A stretch of 54,825 nt of DNA. Source: Gnetum montanum (taxonomy: Eukaryota; Streptophyta; Gnetopsida; Gnetales; Gnetaceae). The notes under the pieces were generated by a model. The model was given only the letters and a program-made list of their open reading frames with translations. It did no database searches and was not told the DNA's origin. Made by a program: the position numbers and the translations under genes. Location of the stretch: assembly GCA_015680685.1 (NCBI GenBank), contig MNCI01014538.1, positions 574,367 to 629,191 of the forward strand, read 5' to 3'. Below are positions 35,385 through 46,430 of this stretch, in pieces (position 1 is the first letter of the stretch; each line of letters opens with the position of its first letter).

Positions 35385-35401
35385 TGGCACTAGAAGGACG
35401 G
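35385..35401 (+). other. Candidate primer binding site of element E
   Basis: TGGCACTAGAAGGACGG lies 11 bases after the inferred LTR end and starts with TGGC, complementary to a tRNA GCCA end. I cannot assign the tRNA with confidence. Confidence 0.45.
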
Positions 35402-35416
35402 CCTTTGCCTAAATTC

Positions 35417-36530
35417 TATAACTAAATCTATTTTTTTCATAACTGTTTACAAGCTTTTTGTTCGTTGTTTACAACTAAAACCTTTGAGGAACCAACATTG
35501 GTCTTCTCCAACTCCCCCACCCTCCTCCCCTACCCTTCTATGATCAAAACTACAACATGGAAGTTGTAAGTGGTTGGGTTTTAGCTTTTCACAACATTTG
35601 TTGTGAATTTTACAGCCCAAAGCTAGCATTGATATCTCTCTCCTCCTATTGTTTTTACTACCAAAAAAATTTTCTCTAGTTTCTAAAGTGGGTGGTTCAA
35701 CTCATATGTGAGTTGGCTTCTGCCCCNGTGGTTCAACTCATCTGTGAGTTGGTTTCTGCCCCCCACCCCCCCAACCCCTTCCACTTTTCCAAGCAGAGAA
35801 AATTAGTAGCTAGCTAAAACCAATTTTAATGGAAAAATACTACCTTTCCACTTTGGTTTTCAACCTTTCCCCCCATTAACATTGAGGTAGGAGGTGTGAG
35901 ATTCCCATTATCTCACCCCCCTTATTTCTTCCCTTTTCCATACCTAGCATGGAAGTAATTGGGGAGGCCAATGTTGGTGAAGTTTGAAACCAATTTTATA
36001 ACCAGATCTACTTTTGTTGCAATATTGAAAGCTAGTTTCTAGCCAACACTCCCAAGGAATCTAATGTTGCCTTTACGTTCACCTCCCCCCTCCTATGGCA
36101 GAAACCTCAACGTGGAAGTTGAAGGTAGTCTGGGTGCTGGAACTTCACAACATCTATTATGAATTCCTAGAGCAAAGCTAGCATGGAAGCCTTAATAAAC
36201 CTTTAATTTTTGTTGCCATAATCTTTGCTAGTAAACTAACATTGGTTTGCATACCAAACTAGCTTACTTTTCCCTCATTTTTGGTGAAAGTTGGCACTTG
36301 CTAAAACCATCTTTGAAAACTACCAAGTTTTCATTTTGGTCTTCAAACTCATCCTCCTCTCCCTCTCCCCTCTTCACCCCCCTCCTCCCCAACCTCTCTC
36401 CAACATTGGAATAAGAAGATGTGATATTTCCATTATCTCACCCCCGTTCTTTTTCTCTTTGCCACACCTAGTGTAGAGGCACTTCGGAAGCCAACTAGGA
36501 TGAGGTTTGAAGCCAACGTTGCCAATATTC
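35417..36530. repeat. Tandem duplication (two ~550-580-bp units) in element E leader
   Basis: Unit 1 (about 35417-35995) and unit 2 (about 35996-36530) share the same ordered blocks: 'aga/aaatctactttt', 'aacattgg', 'cccaccctcctcccc' or 'tcccccctcctatgg', 'aacatggaagttg...ggttgg/gctgg', 'ttcacaacat.t.ttgtgaatt', 'caaagctagcatgg', 'accaattttaatggaaaa', 'taggaggtgtgagattcccattatctc', 'catacctagcatgg'. Unit 1 also contains a 35-bp direct duplication joined by a single N (35692-35762). Confidence 0.75.
35692..35762. repeat. 35-bp direct duplication around a single N
   Basis: 35692-35726 and 35728-35762 are the same 35-mer with two differences, separated by N at 35727. This looks like an overlap that an assembler failed to merge. 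Confidence 0.8.
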
Positions 36531-36702
36531 TATTTCTGGTAAAGGGGTAAACCCCTCTTATCCCCTACTTACTAATTATATTAAGTACATCATTTTTTTT
36601 CCATTTTCATTTCCTCTAAGAGTTTTTGAATTCCATTCAGTAGAATTTACTCCTATCTTAACATTTATAGCCTATTTTTAAGTAGCTCTTAGCACTATAA
36701 CC

Positions 36703-37160
36703 ATGCCTTTTCAAAAATCCACTAAATTGCCCTTCACCTTCATTGGTGAAGATCATAATCAACAAGTCATGAGGGTGTATGATTCCAAAGACCCTATAGT
36801 CATTAAGTGTAGGCAATCTTTGAGAGTCAGAGAAGAGAGTCCTAATTTTTCAACCATTAATGAAGGTTGTTATAACTTCATTCGTGCCAAGATGTAGGCA
36901 GGCATGTTAATTCCATGAATTGAAGCTGAGGTCAAAAGGGAGTTCAAGATCATACATAGGGGTGGAAAAGAGTACATTCCTTCCCCATATGACACCTATT
37001 CTAGCATCCTAGCCCAATTGATTGCTATAGAAGAGGAAGATGACTAGCCTACCTTTGGGGAACAACGGGAAGAGAAGGATGAATTTAGGGTAGAATTAAG
37101 CCTAAAAACATCCTTGGAGGACTATTCCAACAAACATCTCCCAACAGCATAAAACCTTCC
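36703..37160 (+). pseudogene. N-terminal gag part of element E, decayed
   Basis: An ATG at 36703 opens a 64-codon frame (MPFQKSTKLPF...) ending at a TAG. The same frame then continues with short interruptions: a KREFKIIH segment (36945), YIPSPYDTYSS (36985), and an acidic stretch to a TAA near 37150. It sits directly upstream of the recognised gag core and at the position where Tat-type gags start. I do not recognise a domain. The start follows the leader repeats and has 'ataaccATGcc' context, which is plausible but unproven. Confidence 0.5.
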
Positions 37161-39400
37161 CCTAATGCCTTTGTTTTCTCCATAGGCATGGTGCCACCAT
37201 CTTCCACTCCTCCATGTCCTACTATGGTAGATCCCACCCTAGTTATAGCCACACATCATACTCAGTTAGTGCCATAAATGACAAACTATAACACATCAAT
37301 GCCATTTGCAATAGAGCCTCGATATACCAAACCATCAACAATGGCTTTTATCCTTGAAAATTCATTAACTACTCACATGGGGTCCACCATGAGACCCTTT
37401 AGCAACATAAGGATCACACATCACGTTTGTCCCATTTATGCCTCAAGTACTTGTATAAACATCTTTTTCTTTGTTTGGTCCACAAGCCACAACCATAGTG
37501 CAACCTTTTCCTTCTATCATGCAATTCATATCAAGGCCACAAGCCTTGTAATAGAAGCCACAACCTTATGTATAAACCTCAAAAACTATGGGGCAACCAC
37601 AAGGCTTGGGTCAAGCCTTCCAAATGATCCAAGACCTAATGGAGGAGTTGAAGAGGCTTAAGGCCATAATTCATGTGGTCCCATCCTTGACACTTCCTCT
37701 AAGTGTCCCCATTTTCCAATTTAGTAAATATAATGGAGAAGGTAACCCTAATGCTCATCTTATTACCTTTTGATTAGAATGTTTACTCTCATAGCCATGG
37801 CCTTATACCATCGTGAGGATTTTTCCTATGTCTTTAGCTGGGAAAGCACTCAATTAGTATTGCACATTTCCTAGAGGATTTATATCCTCTTTGGAGGACT
37901 GAGTAGCCTAGTTTATCAACCGCTTCAAGTATAACTTGAAGCCTAACACAATTCTTGACCAAATCATGAAGGTCAATTAGGGGCCCTTAAAGCCTCTACA
38001 AAAATTCATTCAACAGTGAAATGGACTACTAAATGAAATACTAGAGCCCATAGTCAAAGCCCACTTGCTAGCCATATTCAAGGAAGTAGTTATGACTTCA
38101 TCAAGTCAAAACTTTACTACATTGATCCATGGTCTCTTAGCCAAGAATTCTCATAAACTAAAAACATAGAGGATGTTGCAGAGGCTAGCCATGATCCAGC
38201 CTATATACCATATAAAAACCAACACACTCAAAAAGACAAGAAAAAGATCAAAGAAACAACACTACCATAGTAACTATAACTAAAGAAGCCAAGACCATGA
38301 ACCAAGGGCCAAAGGTTAACCCACCCAAGGCCCCCACCAATGACCATAACAACCAACCACCAACTTCTAGAACCACTACTACAACAATAAGTAGACCTAA
38401 CTTTAGAAGGAAATACATGTCTAGATATACATTACCATTAAATCCATCTAAGTTGCTAGACCAACTATTAAGAAGTGAACACATGCAACATAAAAAAATG
38501 ACCAAAGTCACTCGAAAGAAACACAAGTGGCTATGTGAAATAGCCAAAGATCCCACTTAAACAATGAAGGGTACTCCTCAGTTGCCTAAATAATTTAAGC
38601 TAGATTGCTTCTACCATTATCATCAACTACCTAGTCATGACACAGACTTCTGCCTTGCATTGAAGGATGACCTACAAAGGATGACAGATAGGGGGGAATT
38701 GGTCTTAGATGCTTTTAACCTACTTCAACCACAAAACCAGTTGATGTATTTTTATAAAGACCCATTGAATGCTAATGATAACCCCTATGTTATCTTAGCA
38801 TTCAACATCGATGACAACTGGAGACCTACAAGAGAAGCATTCATGATCCAAGCACCCCTCTACAATGAAAGAATTTCTTCAACTTCCTATAGCTCAGGAT
38901 CTCCCTTCATTGTGAGAGTACCATCACGAATTCCTCCAAGGGAACCTTTTGTCTTCAAGCTCTCTTAACCCAATACCACTCAAATAGCCATAGCCCAACC
39001 AACTGCACAATGACCTCCTATGGTTGCCAATGCTATTGTATCTTCCTTACAAACAATGGCTAGCATCCAAAAAATTTCAGTCAACCAAAGGAAGAAGCAT
39101 AAGCAAAAGCCTGACAACAAAGGAGACAAGCATATGGAGGCATGAAAGGAAGTGGCCTCACCAAAGCCCACTCCCATTTTGGCTATACCTATGACCTCCT
39201 CTACCCCATCTCCTTCAATCAACAAGCCACATGAGGACACTAAGGCCCACAACCAAAACAAGCAAAAAGAGCCACAACCTAAAGTCAAAGTCTAAATTTT
39301 GGGATGCATGGAGGAAGTAAAGCATAACCAAGGTGAAAATTCCATGGCCAACAACAAAAAATTCCTTAGTGTAATGGACCAAATCATGCAATCCCTGAAA
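37161..39400 (+). pseudogene. gag core and zinc finger of element E, decayed
   Basis: After a Pro/Thr-rich linker (37161-37660), the gag core begins near 37690 with the F-Q-F-S-K-Y-N-G-E-G-N-P block, then FPMSLAGKALN (about 37826), FPRGFISSLED (about 37870), FINRFKYNLKP (about 37915) and EILEPIVKAHL (about 38040). This is the standard gypsy gag layout of a sugar-cane-like 'YxGxxDP' block followed by 'FxxSLxGxAxxWY' and 'W.....FxxxF'. A cysteine-histidine finger lies at 38606-38653 (Cys, His, His, Cys as CX2HX6HX4C) followed by LKDDLQRM and RGELV, which is typical of Tat gags. Many stops and several frame changes occur; 38660-38968 is the longest open piece. A Lys/Gln/Pro-rich tail follows. 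Confidence 0.75.
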
Positions 39401-40195
39401 TAGAAAAACATAACCTTAAGATATATGACCTGATCATGAATTCCAACACACATCATGAGGTGCTAGTCAAAATGTTGATCTTCTTCCTTGTTAGTGAGGA
39501 TATCCCTAATAATGAGAAAGCCATCGATGCAGTAATGATTCCATACTCAGCAGGGAAGGAAAAATCAACACCCTTGACATTTCATGATAGCAAAATTAAG
39601 GTTAATCCTTAGAGAGGCAAAGTGATGGCTACCCCTTTATTCATAACCATACACATTGGAAAATTTAAAATACATTAGGTGCATGTTGATGATGGAGCTG
39701 CAACCAATGTCATCCCATGCACCATCGTTAAACACTTGGGATTAACTAAGCAAGTACAACCTACAACCACTGTAACTTTTAAGTCCTTCAATGGATTAAG
39801 AGTTGCTGTCAAGGGGTCTATCTCCTTGGAATTTGTAGCTAGATAACAATTTTCCTACAACTGCAAACTTCTTGGTGGTGGAAGAGACACCTGGATTCAA
39901 CCTAATCCTAGGAAGACCTTGGTTGGCTCAATTACAAGCTATCTCCTTACCCATCCATCAAGAAATTCACCTTCCTTATGAGGGAGATGAAACCATCATT
40001 CATGGTGACAATGTAGCTCCCTTAGTTGTCAATAATGTAGACATAGAACAAGGGTTTGAGGTGGACCTTCAAGAGGAAACTCCTAGCCATGAAGAGCAAA
40101 AACCCAAGATAACCAATGATGACAACAATAGGCAATGGGATACACTCCCTTTCAACATCATAAGTGAAGGGGATGGTGAATACAAGCTTGTGTAG
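39401..40195 (+). pseudogene. Aspartic protease of element E, nearly open
   Basis: This is a polyprotein-cleaving protease of the Tat/Ogre type. The sequence before it (PLTFHDSKIKV, about 39570) leads into V-H-V-D-D-G-A-A-T-N-V-I-P, with the likely catalytic Asp codon at 39688, in place of the canonical D-T/S-G-A. The KHLGL and SFNGL segments follow, then after a frameshift near 39845 the conserved LILGRPWLAQL (39902-39935) and IHQEIHLPYEGDE blocks. The last 107 codons (39872-40195) are uninterrupted and acidic. Stops occur at about 39610 and 39677. The pol enzymes expected next are missing. Confidence 0.8.
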
Positions 40196-40360
40196 AGTAG
40201 GCCTTACTCACTCCCTAATCTTGCAAAGATTAGGAAGAGTTTGCATAAGTGAATTTTGCCTTAACCTTCCCATGTCTCTTAAGGCCTGAAATGTAATAAC
40301 ATATAGCTAGTTAGTAACCCATAGCCAAAACCATAACTCAAAACAAAGCAAAAACATTGT
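40196..40360. other. Spacer after element E protease
   Basis: Short non-coding piece between the end of the protease frame and the first tandem repeat. No RT motif begins here, although RT should start about this distance after protease in a complete element. Confidence 0.6.
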
Positions 40361-40800
40361 GACCAATTAAAATTTCTTAACAAATTTAGACAAAACATCT
40401 AGTCGGAGGTGAAATTAGCCCTTGTAAAAAGCCATAGGTGTTTATCTAAATTATCTTAAGGAATTCCACATAAAGGCACTATTGCAACCTTTCAAAGAAA
40501 ACACATTATGACCTATTAGAGTTAGCAAATTTAGACAAAACATCTAGTTGGAGGTGAAATTAGCCTTTGTAAAGAGCTCTAAGGTGTTTATCTAAATTAG
40601 TCTAAGTGATACCACAAGAAAACATTATCACAACCTTACATAACCTTGCATCATGACCAATTAGAATTTCTTAAAAAATTTAGAGAAAACTTCCTAAGTC
40701 AAAGGTGAAATTAGCCTCTGTAAAAAGCTCTTACATGTTCATCTAAATTAGCTTAAGAAATTCCATAAAAGCATTGTTACCATATTTCATAGCCTTTATA
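40361..40800. repeat. Tandem repeat, three ~147-bp units
   Basis: Units start at 40361, 40510 and 40655, each opening with 'gacc.attag.a'. Shared blocks in order are 'aatttagacaaaacatctagt.ggaggtgaaattagcc', 'tgtaaa.agc', 'ggtgtttatctaaatta' and 'aagaaattcca'. They lie directly downstream of protease. Confidence 0.85.
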
Positions 40801-40814
40801 GCCAAAACTATATC

Positions 40815-40995
40815 TTAGTATAAATTATGCATAAATTTTAAAAAGATAATCTAAATTATGCATAAATTTGGAAAAATGCAAGCATAAGTTTAGAAAAAGC
40901 ATCTAAATTATGTAAAGCATGCATAAATTTGGAAAAAATATCTAAACTATGCACAAATTTAGAAAAACCATGATAAACTTCGAAAAAGTCATGTA
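40815..40995. repeat. Short tandem repeat of a 'tctaaattatgcataaattt' unit
   Basis: Four to five imperfect copies of a 35-40-bp unit with 'taaattatgcataaatttggaaaaa' character follow the 147-bp array. The motif 'tctaaatta' is shared with the larger unit, so this may derive from it. Confidence 0.65.
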
Positions 40996-42300
40996 GTCAT
41001 AGTAAAAACTTATTTAAAATAGAAGAAGCTTTTACTCTTCTAGAAAAAAGCAAAATTAAGCATATTAACCACTTCTATTTTGGGTAATGTACTACAACCA
41101 TGAGTTTTACCTTCATTCACACAGCCATAGCAAAAAACTCATGAAAAATTTGTTTTAAGTCCAATTAGAGTGATTCCACCTCCATTAGAAAGTTGAAGCC
41201 AAAACCTATTCAGAAATGACTAGAAAATAGCAAAACCCTTTTCTGTTTTCTTATGAAAATTTCACAAACCTACATGAAATTACAAAAGTATCACAAACAA
41301 CCTAACTGCGCAACGTTAGGAAAACAACCATAACTTCTTCATTTCAAAGCCAAATTAAATGAGACAAGAACCATCAAAAAGCTTAAACAAAGGGCTACAA
41401 ATGCACGACCTTTAATTTTACAAATGTATATCCATTTCACCGAGAAAAATACATAACATGGCTTGCTTTTTCATAGCAAAACTTCAAAAATCTCAAAGCC
41501 TAAATTTCACATAGCCATTAAAATGGTCAAAATAGCCAAAACCATTAAAACCCATTTAAATTCACATTTAAAAAATGGGGTAGAATTTTGTTAAAATTTA
41601 ATTTTAACAAATCCTAAGGCCTAGATCTAGAAAAAATGGCCATACCCCAAGATTTTGAGAAGAAAAGCATAAAACAGCAAGCTGTATGTTCAAAATCAAA
41701 TATACAAAAGCTAAAGTGATAAAAAAAACTATAGATATGCATGGGAGAAACCAAAATAGGAGATGAAATTTTATCAGAATTCCATTTTTCTCCCACTATT
41801 GGAGTAGATCTGAAAAAATAGCCTCAACATCTAAAAAGAAAAAACTAAAAAAATCATAAAAAAAACAAAGGCAGAAATAGGTAGAATTACGTACCTTGGA
41901 GCAGTGACAAATGGCACTTGAATGGAGATAGGCCAAGGAACCTCTAACAACTCCCTTGAATGCTTGTCCATCCTTTGAATTATGGCATTTTTTCTCTTCC
42001 CTCCTCTCTGTTTGGGTGTCATGGTAGGCTCAACATTGAGGAAGATGGATATTAGGAAAAAATAAGAGTTTGACATTGGTTGTAGGGGAGATGGGAGGAT
42101 TCCACACTAAAGATTAGTTGCGGCTACCACAAGAATCTTTGCCAAAGCTCTCCTCCAATGTGCTATTACTGTAGAGTGATAATTATGATTAAAAATTACA
42201 AAATCTAAGATATAAAACCCTTCTAAAACCTAAACAAAACCCTAGTTTCCAATTCAATGCACCATAACTACAAGTCCACTAAAGAAAAAGGGGGGAAAGT
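40996..42300. other. Non-coding stretch of element E
   Basis: AT-rich, mostly A-rich on this strand. Short minus-strand frames (41614-42076) show no family motif. I looked here for RT, RNase H and integrase motifs on both strands and saw none. Confidence 0.5.
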
Positions 42301-45300
42301 CTAGTTCACATTGGTTTTGGATGGGAAAAATTCTACTTTTCGAAATTTTAAATTCTTAGATTATGGGCCCCACCTTGCACCTTCACTATTGACCAAAACT
42401 TGCATCAACGCTGAGATTTTTGCCAATTTTGACACTTCAAACATTATGGCAACCTTGATTTCACACATCCACGTTGAGAATGCAATGCCCAGTGTGGAAA
42501 CATGCCCATTCATTTATAAATTCATTAGCATTACAATATCTTTCTATTTTTAGACTTACCTTTTTCAACCATGGGTTTCCAAATTTGGGCAAAACATGAG
42601 CAAGGCTATGTACCATGAATTTCCATGTTGTGGCAATAGTGCCCAATGTGGAAAAAGGGAGGTAACACTCACTCTTGCCTCCCAACACTCATCTAGCATA
42701 ACTTTGACCCCAAAGTGGACCCCACATGACCTAGAACCCCTCTAAGCATTTCTAGCACCCTTGGAACTTCATCAAACCTAGTCAAATTTGGCTAAAATCT
42801 AGGATTTGATGTGTTCCACACTCGGGGTGGCCTCTTCCAAGTTGAGCCTTTCATCCTCAACATGGATAGATGGGGGAAGCCAAAAAATGATCTAAATTAA
42901 TGACCTAATGACCATTTCTTGATGCCCAATGACCCTAGGACCCTGTCAAAACCTTTGTAGCTTTCAAAAGTTCTAAAATGGATCAAAATGGTGCAAATAT
43001 ATCATCTTCCTCTCATACACACTAGGCCCACCATTCCTAGCATGGAAGAAAGGGAGGGGGAAGAGATTGCATGAGTCACTTAGAAGCATCCAAGCTATCA
43101 AATCTTGACACCTAACATTGACTTTCAACATCGGCAACCCTATGGGTTGACATGCATGGTCGATCAACTATCGATTTGCCCTAGATATGAATTTCTTGAT
43201 TTGGGGAGACTTTTTTGACATTGAGCATTCCACCCTCAATTTCAAAAAAAGGGGAAAAGCCTAAAACCCCCTCACAGCCTTCAAAATAATCAAATCTTGA
43301 CCTTAGGAACTAATGGCCAATGCTAGTAACCCTGTGAACACTCCTGCATTTCTAGATTAAGTAAAAGTAAGTAAAAAGCTTTCCCCCCATTTTTCCACAC
43401 TACAAATGGAAGCCCCAATGTGGAAAAATAGGAGGAAGTCCAAAAGAATGCCTTAACAACCTTGAAACAACCAAATTTTGACATCAAGTAGTAGTAGTCG
43501 ACATCGACAACCTTAGAATCCTGCATGCATGATTGAAAGTGGCCAAAAGTAACCGAAAAGATTTCCCACTATTTTTCCATGCTGAGCATGGAAGCCCCAA
43601 CATGGAAAAGGGGGGAGTCCAAAAAATACCTTATCAAATTTGAAACAACTATATTTTGACATTAAGTAGTAGTAGTCAGCATCGGTGATCTTAGAAACCT
43701 TCATGCATGACTAAAAGTGGTCAAAATGACCAAAATGATTTTTCCAAAATTTTCCATGTAAACCATGGAAAAAGGTGGGAGAAGCCCAAAAACCACTTAT
43801 CAAGCTTCATAGCCAAATTTTAACACCAGGCATTGACCATCATCACCAACAACCTTAGAAGCCCGCATGCATGACCGAAAGTGGCCAAAATGACCAAAAA
43901 TGTTTTTTTCCCAATTTTCCATACTACACATGGAATCCTCAACATGGAAAATGGGGGGAAATTCTAAAATACACTTAGAAATACTCAAAATTGCCACAAC
44001 TTGACACCAAACCCTAGTCCTCAACCTCAATAGCCTTGAAGACTAACATGCAAAGTTGATTGAGGTTAAAATTGGCCTAGATCTAAGATGCATGATTCTT
44101 CCATGCTTGGGATCCATTTTCCATGATAAGGGTAGCTTCCCTAGCATGAAAAATTAAGTGGGGACTTGCTTGAGGCTCCTAAACAGCTCAAAATAACACC
44201 AAATGACCTTTCATGCACTCTAAAACCCTGGTAGCAGCTACTGGAGCTGTTAAACTTTACAAAATTAATCCTAGATGGCCAAAAATTTATTCCCCTTTAT
44301 TTTCCATGCTAAGCTCTCTATCCTCAATGTGTAATAAAGGGGAGAAGCCAAAAAATCACTTTGTGATGCTGAAAACTACTAAATTTTTATATGGATCCAT
44401 AGCCCTTAACCCTAGTAACCCTGGGAGGTAACATACACAGTCGATTGTGATCCAAATTGTCCTAGATCTAAGATTCTTACTTCTTCTATGCTGAAGTAAC
44501 TTCCCCAGTGTGGAAATAAGTTTTTTTTTGGGGGGGGGGGAGTTGCTTTTCTACTCTTTGAGGCAAGATGGCACTCTCAAAAGCCAAAGATCTACACTAC
44601 AGAAGCCCAAGACCTCATAGCCTCAAGAGTTTTCTCATCTGACCTCACTTCAACCTCCAAAATCTTTTTCCCCCATTCTTCAATGTTGGAGTAACTCCCC
44701 CAGCATGGAAACAAAGGGGAAGATCTTAAGTGCCCTTAAATAGCCTTCAAACATGCCCAAAATTAGCCAAAAACCTGCAAAATTGAAGTTTACAGCCCTA
44801 AGGACCTAGAAACCTAGTTAAAGTGCTTTTGGATCACTCTAAATCCATAAAAAATGTCCCCCTATTTTTCAACATTGAGGATATTGTACCCAATGTGGAA
44901 AAGGAAGGAAGTCATTTCAACACCTATTAACCCTCAAAATGGCCTCAAATTGATTTGGAACAAAGTTAGAAGATGCACAAGCTCTAGATCTAGATCCCAA
45001 TTGCCTATTTGGCCATGTTTGATCTTATTTTTACTTGGATTTTGGTTCTCCATCCTAAATACCCTCTTTTCCACACAAGCCAACATAGAGACAAGGGGGG
45101 AAGACTTAAAAACCAGCATTTTTACCTTTACAAACCTCTAGAGTGTCCAATTTTGATGGATCTAATCCTATGCTACCTTGGGAAGGTCCTGGAACCTCAA
45201 TTTTGGACCTTTGAGCATTCCAAAATACATTTTCCTTAGTCTCCATACTAAGGGTCCTTGTTTCCATGCTAAGCCTAATGTGGAAGTGTCAAAACATTTG

Positions 45301-45430
45301 ATGTTTGGGTCTAAATAACCTAGAAATAGCCCTAATTGATGCCTAAACTCACCTAATAGCCCTATAGCCTCAAAACATGGGTCACTAAGGCCTAAAACTG
45401 GCAAAACCTAATCATTTTAAACCTATATTA
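42301..45430. repeat. Imperfect tandem array with 'catggaagcc...atggaaaa.gggg' units
   Basis: A roughly 170-bp module recurs most clearly at about 43335-43505, 43506-43685, 43686-43855 and 43856-44030, and more loosely on both sides. Each unit carries 'ttttccatgct...catggaagccccaacatggaaaa.gggggaa', then 'tcaaaaa..cctta..aa.cttgaaacaaccaaattttgacat.aagtagtagtag', then 'catcg..aaccttagaa.cc..catgcatga..gaaagtggccaaaa'. The 'gtggaaa/gggg' theme also occurs in the 5' LTR of E. No coding frame is supported. A T9G11 run at 44521-44540 may be an assembly error. Confidence 0.75.
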
Positions 45431-45647
45431 ACCAAAATTTATCATATATAGCCTATTTTTGTTTTATTATGTAATGTTTTGGCTTGATTTTGGACTTATG
45501 TTGCTATGATAACTTATTTGTGCATTATTCGACTCTATTCATATGTCCACATTTTGCATCTCATAAGTCCTTGGTTGATCTACCAAACTAGCTTACACCA
45601 AAGATCCTTGGTTTTCGTTCCAACAATAAAGGTTTTTGATTGCAACA
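45431..45647 (+). repeat. 3' LTR end of element E (partial)
   Basis: The last ~130 bp match 35185-35373 in order ('ttatttgtgcattattcga', 'atctcataagtcc', 'gttgatctaccaaactagct', 'gatccttggttttcgtt', 'aaaggtttttg'), with about 60 bp missing after 'ctagct'. It ends CA at 45647, followed by ATGTA. The U3 part expected before about 45430 does not match the 5' LTR. Confidence 0.6.
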
Positions 45648-45652
45648 ATGTA

Positions 45653-46430
45653 AGAGGAAGTAATCATGAACGAACCTCAAACCAAGAAATAACCATTCTT
45701 TCAAATGAGTCTTGAAAAGGTTTGAAGCATGGGGGATCATGTCTGCTTCATCTTCATCCACACTCAATATTCCAAGAAATACTAAGCTTCCAGCTTCTTC
45801 TAATGTAAAACTAACAACTATCATGCTCACTCAGATCATTACACACTGGATAAAGGTAGGAGCACTTGCCCAAAAAAGAATAAACCTTGGAAGTTCATTG
45901 GTGTACCTCCAAATAATAAGCCATAAGATATGTAAGGATTTACTTGATTTTGAGTCAATGGTAAACCTAATATCACAAGACATGTACAAGGCCTGGAATC
46001 TTCTATCATTAAAGAAAAGTGACATTCAACTAGAGCTTATGGACCAATCGATCACAGTCCCTCTAGGATAGGTAGATGATGTCATCACTACCATCAGTGG
46101 TTGGTTTTATCCTATTAATTTCTGAGTCATTCATGTGGGAAAAAATAAGGGAGAGTTCCTTGTTATCATGGAAAGAGCTTGGCTTAGCACTGTAAATGCC
46201 AAGCTTGGAATCAAAGACTTGTCCTTGGAAATTTCCAAGGAGGATGAAGCCAGAATCATTCAATGATGCCAAGTTCCATGTGTCACATATAGCGATAATG
46301 GGTGCAATTTCATGTAGAAAATATGGGCCATTAAACAACGAAAAAACATAGCATGAAAAAGATGTGCTGAAGAAATGTGTGTGCAGAGATGCTTGTATGT
46401 AGTAGTCACTAAATAAGAAGACACCTAGTG
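45653..46430 (+). pseudogene. gag end and aspartic protease of element C/D, decayed
   Basis: Resumes the element interrupted at 34020. The first ~65 bp align with the gag-protease junction of B (16000-16075). The protease frame (45712-46071 is open) reads D-L-L-D-F-E-S-M-V-N-L-I-S: the catalytic Asp is kept, but the Gly of D-L-G is Glu, a G-to-A change. LELMDQSITVPLG follows, then the ERAWLSTVNAKLG block, and a Cys-containing extension (CAEEMCVQRC near 46355), all parallel to copy B. Stops include 46069, 46263 and 46315. The downstream linker continues to about 46690. Confidence 0.8.

Larger units (their letters stand above)
34026..45647 (+). mobile_element. Element E: Tat-like gag-protease element nested in C/D
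   Basis: This 11.6-kb insertion separates the gag and pol of C/D at the point where element B is continuous. It contains in order a 1.35-kb LTR, a candidate primer site, a 1.2-kb leader made of a tandem duplication, gag, an aspartic protease, and then 5.2 kb of tandem repeats with no RT, RNase H or integrase. It ends with a ~200-bp segment homologous to the end of the 5' LTR. Near-matching ATGCA/ATGTA flank it. The protease and gag motifs place it with plant Tat/Ogre-type gypsy elements. The absence of all replication enzymes suggests a non-autonomous element or a large internal replacement. Confidence 0.7.

Noticed and set aside
36703-36897. Small host gene starting at ATG 36703
   Set aside because: The frame continues past its stop in the same style and sits between leader repeats and a gypsy gag core, so it is the gag N-terminus of element E.
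44521-44540. T9G11 run as a structural or regulatory signal
   Set aside because: A single homopolymer junction in an otherwise diverged array is more likely a sequencing or assembly artefact.
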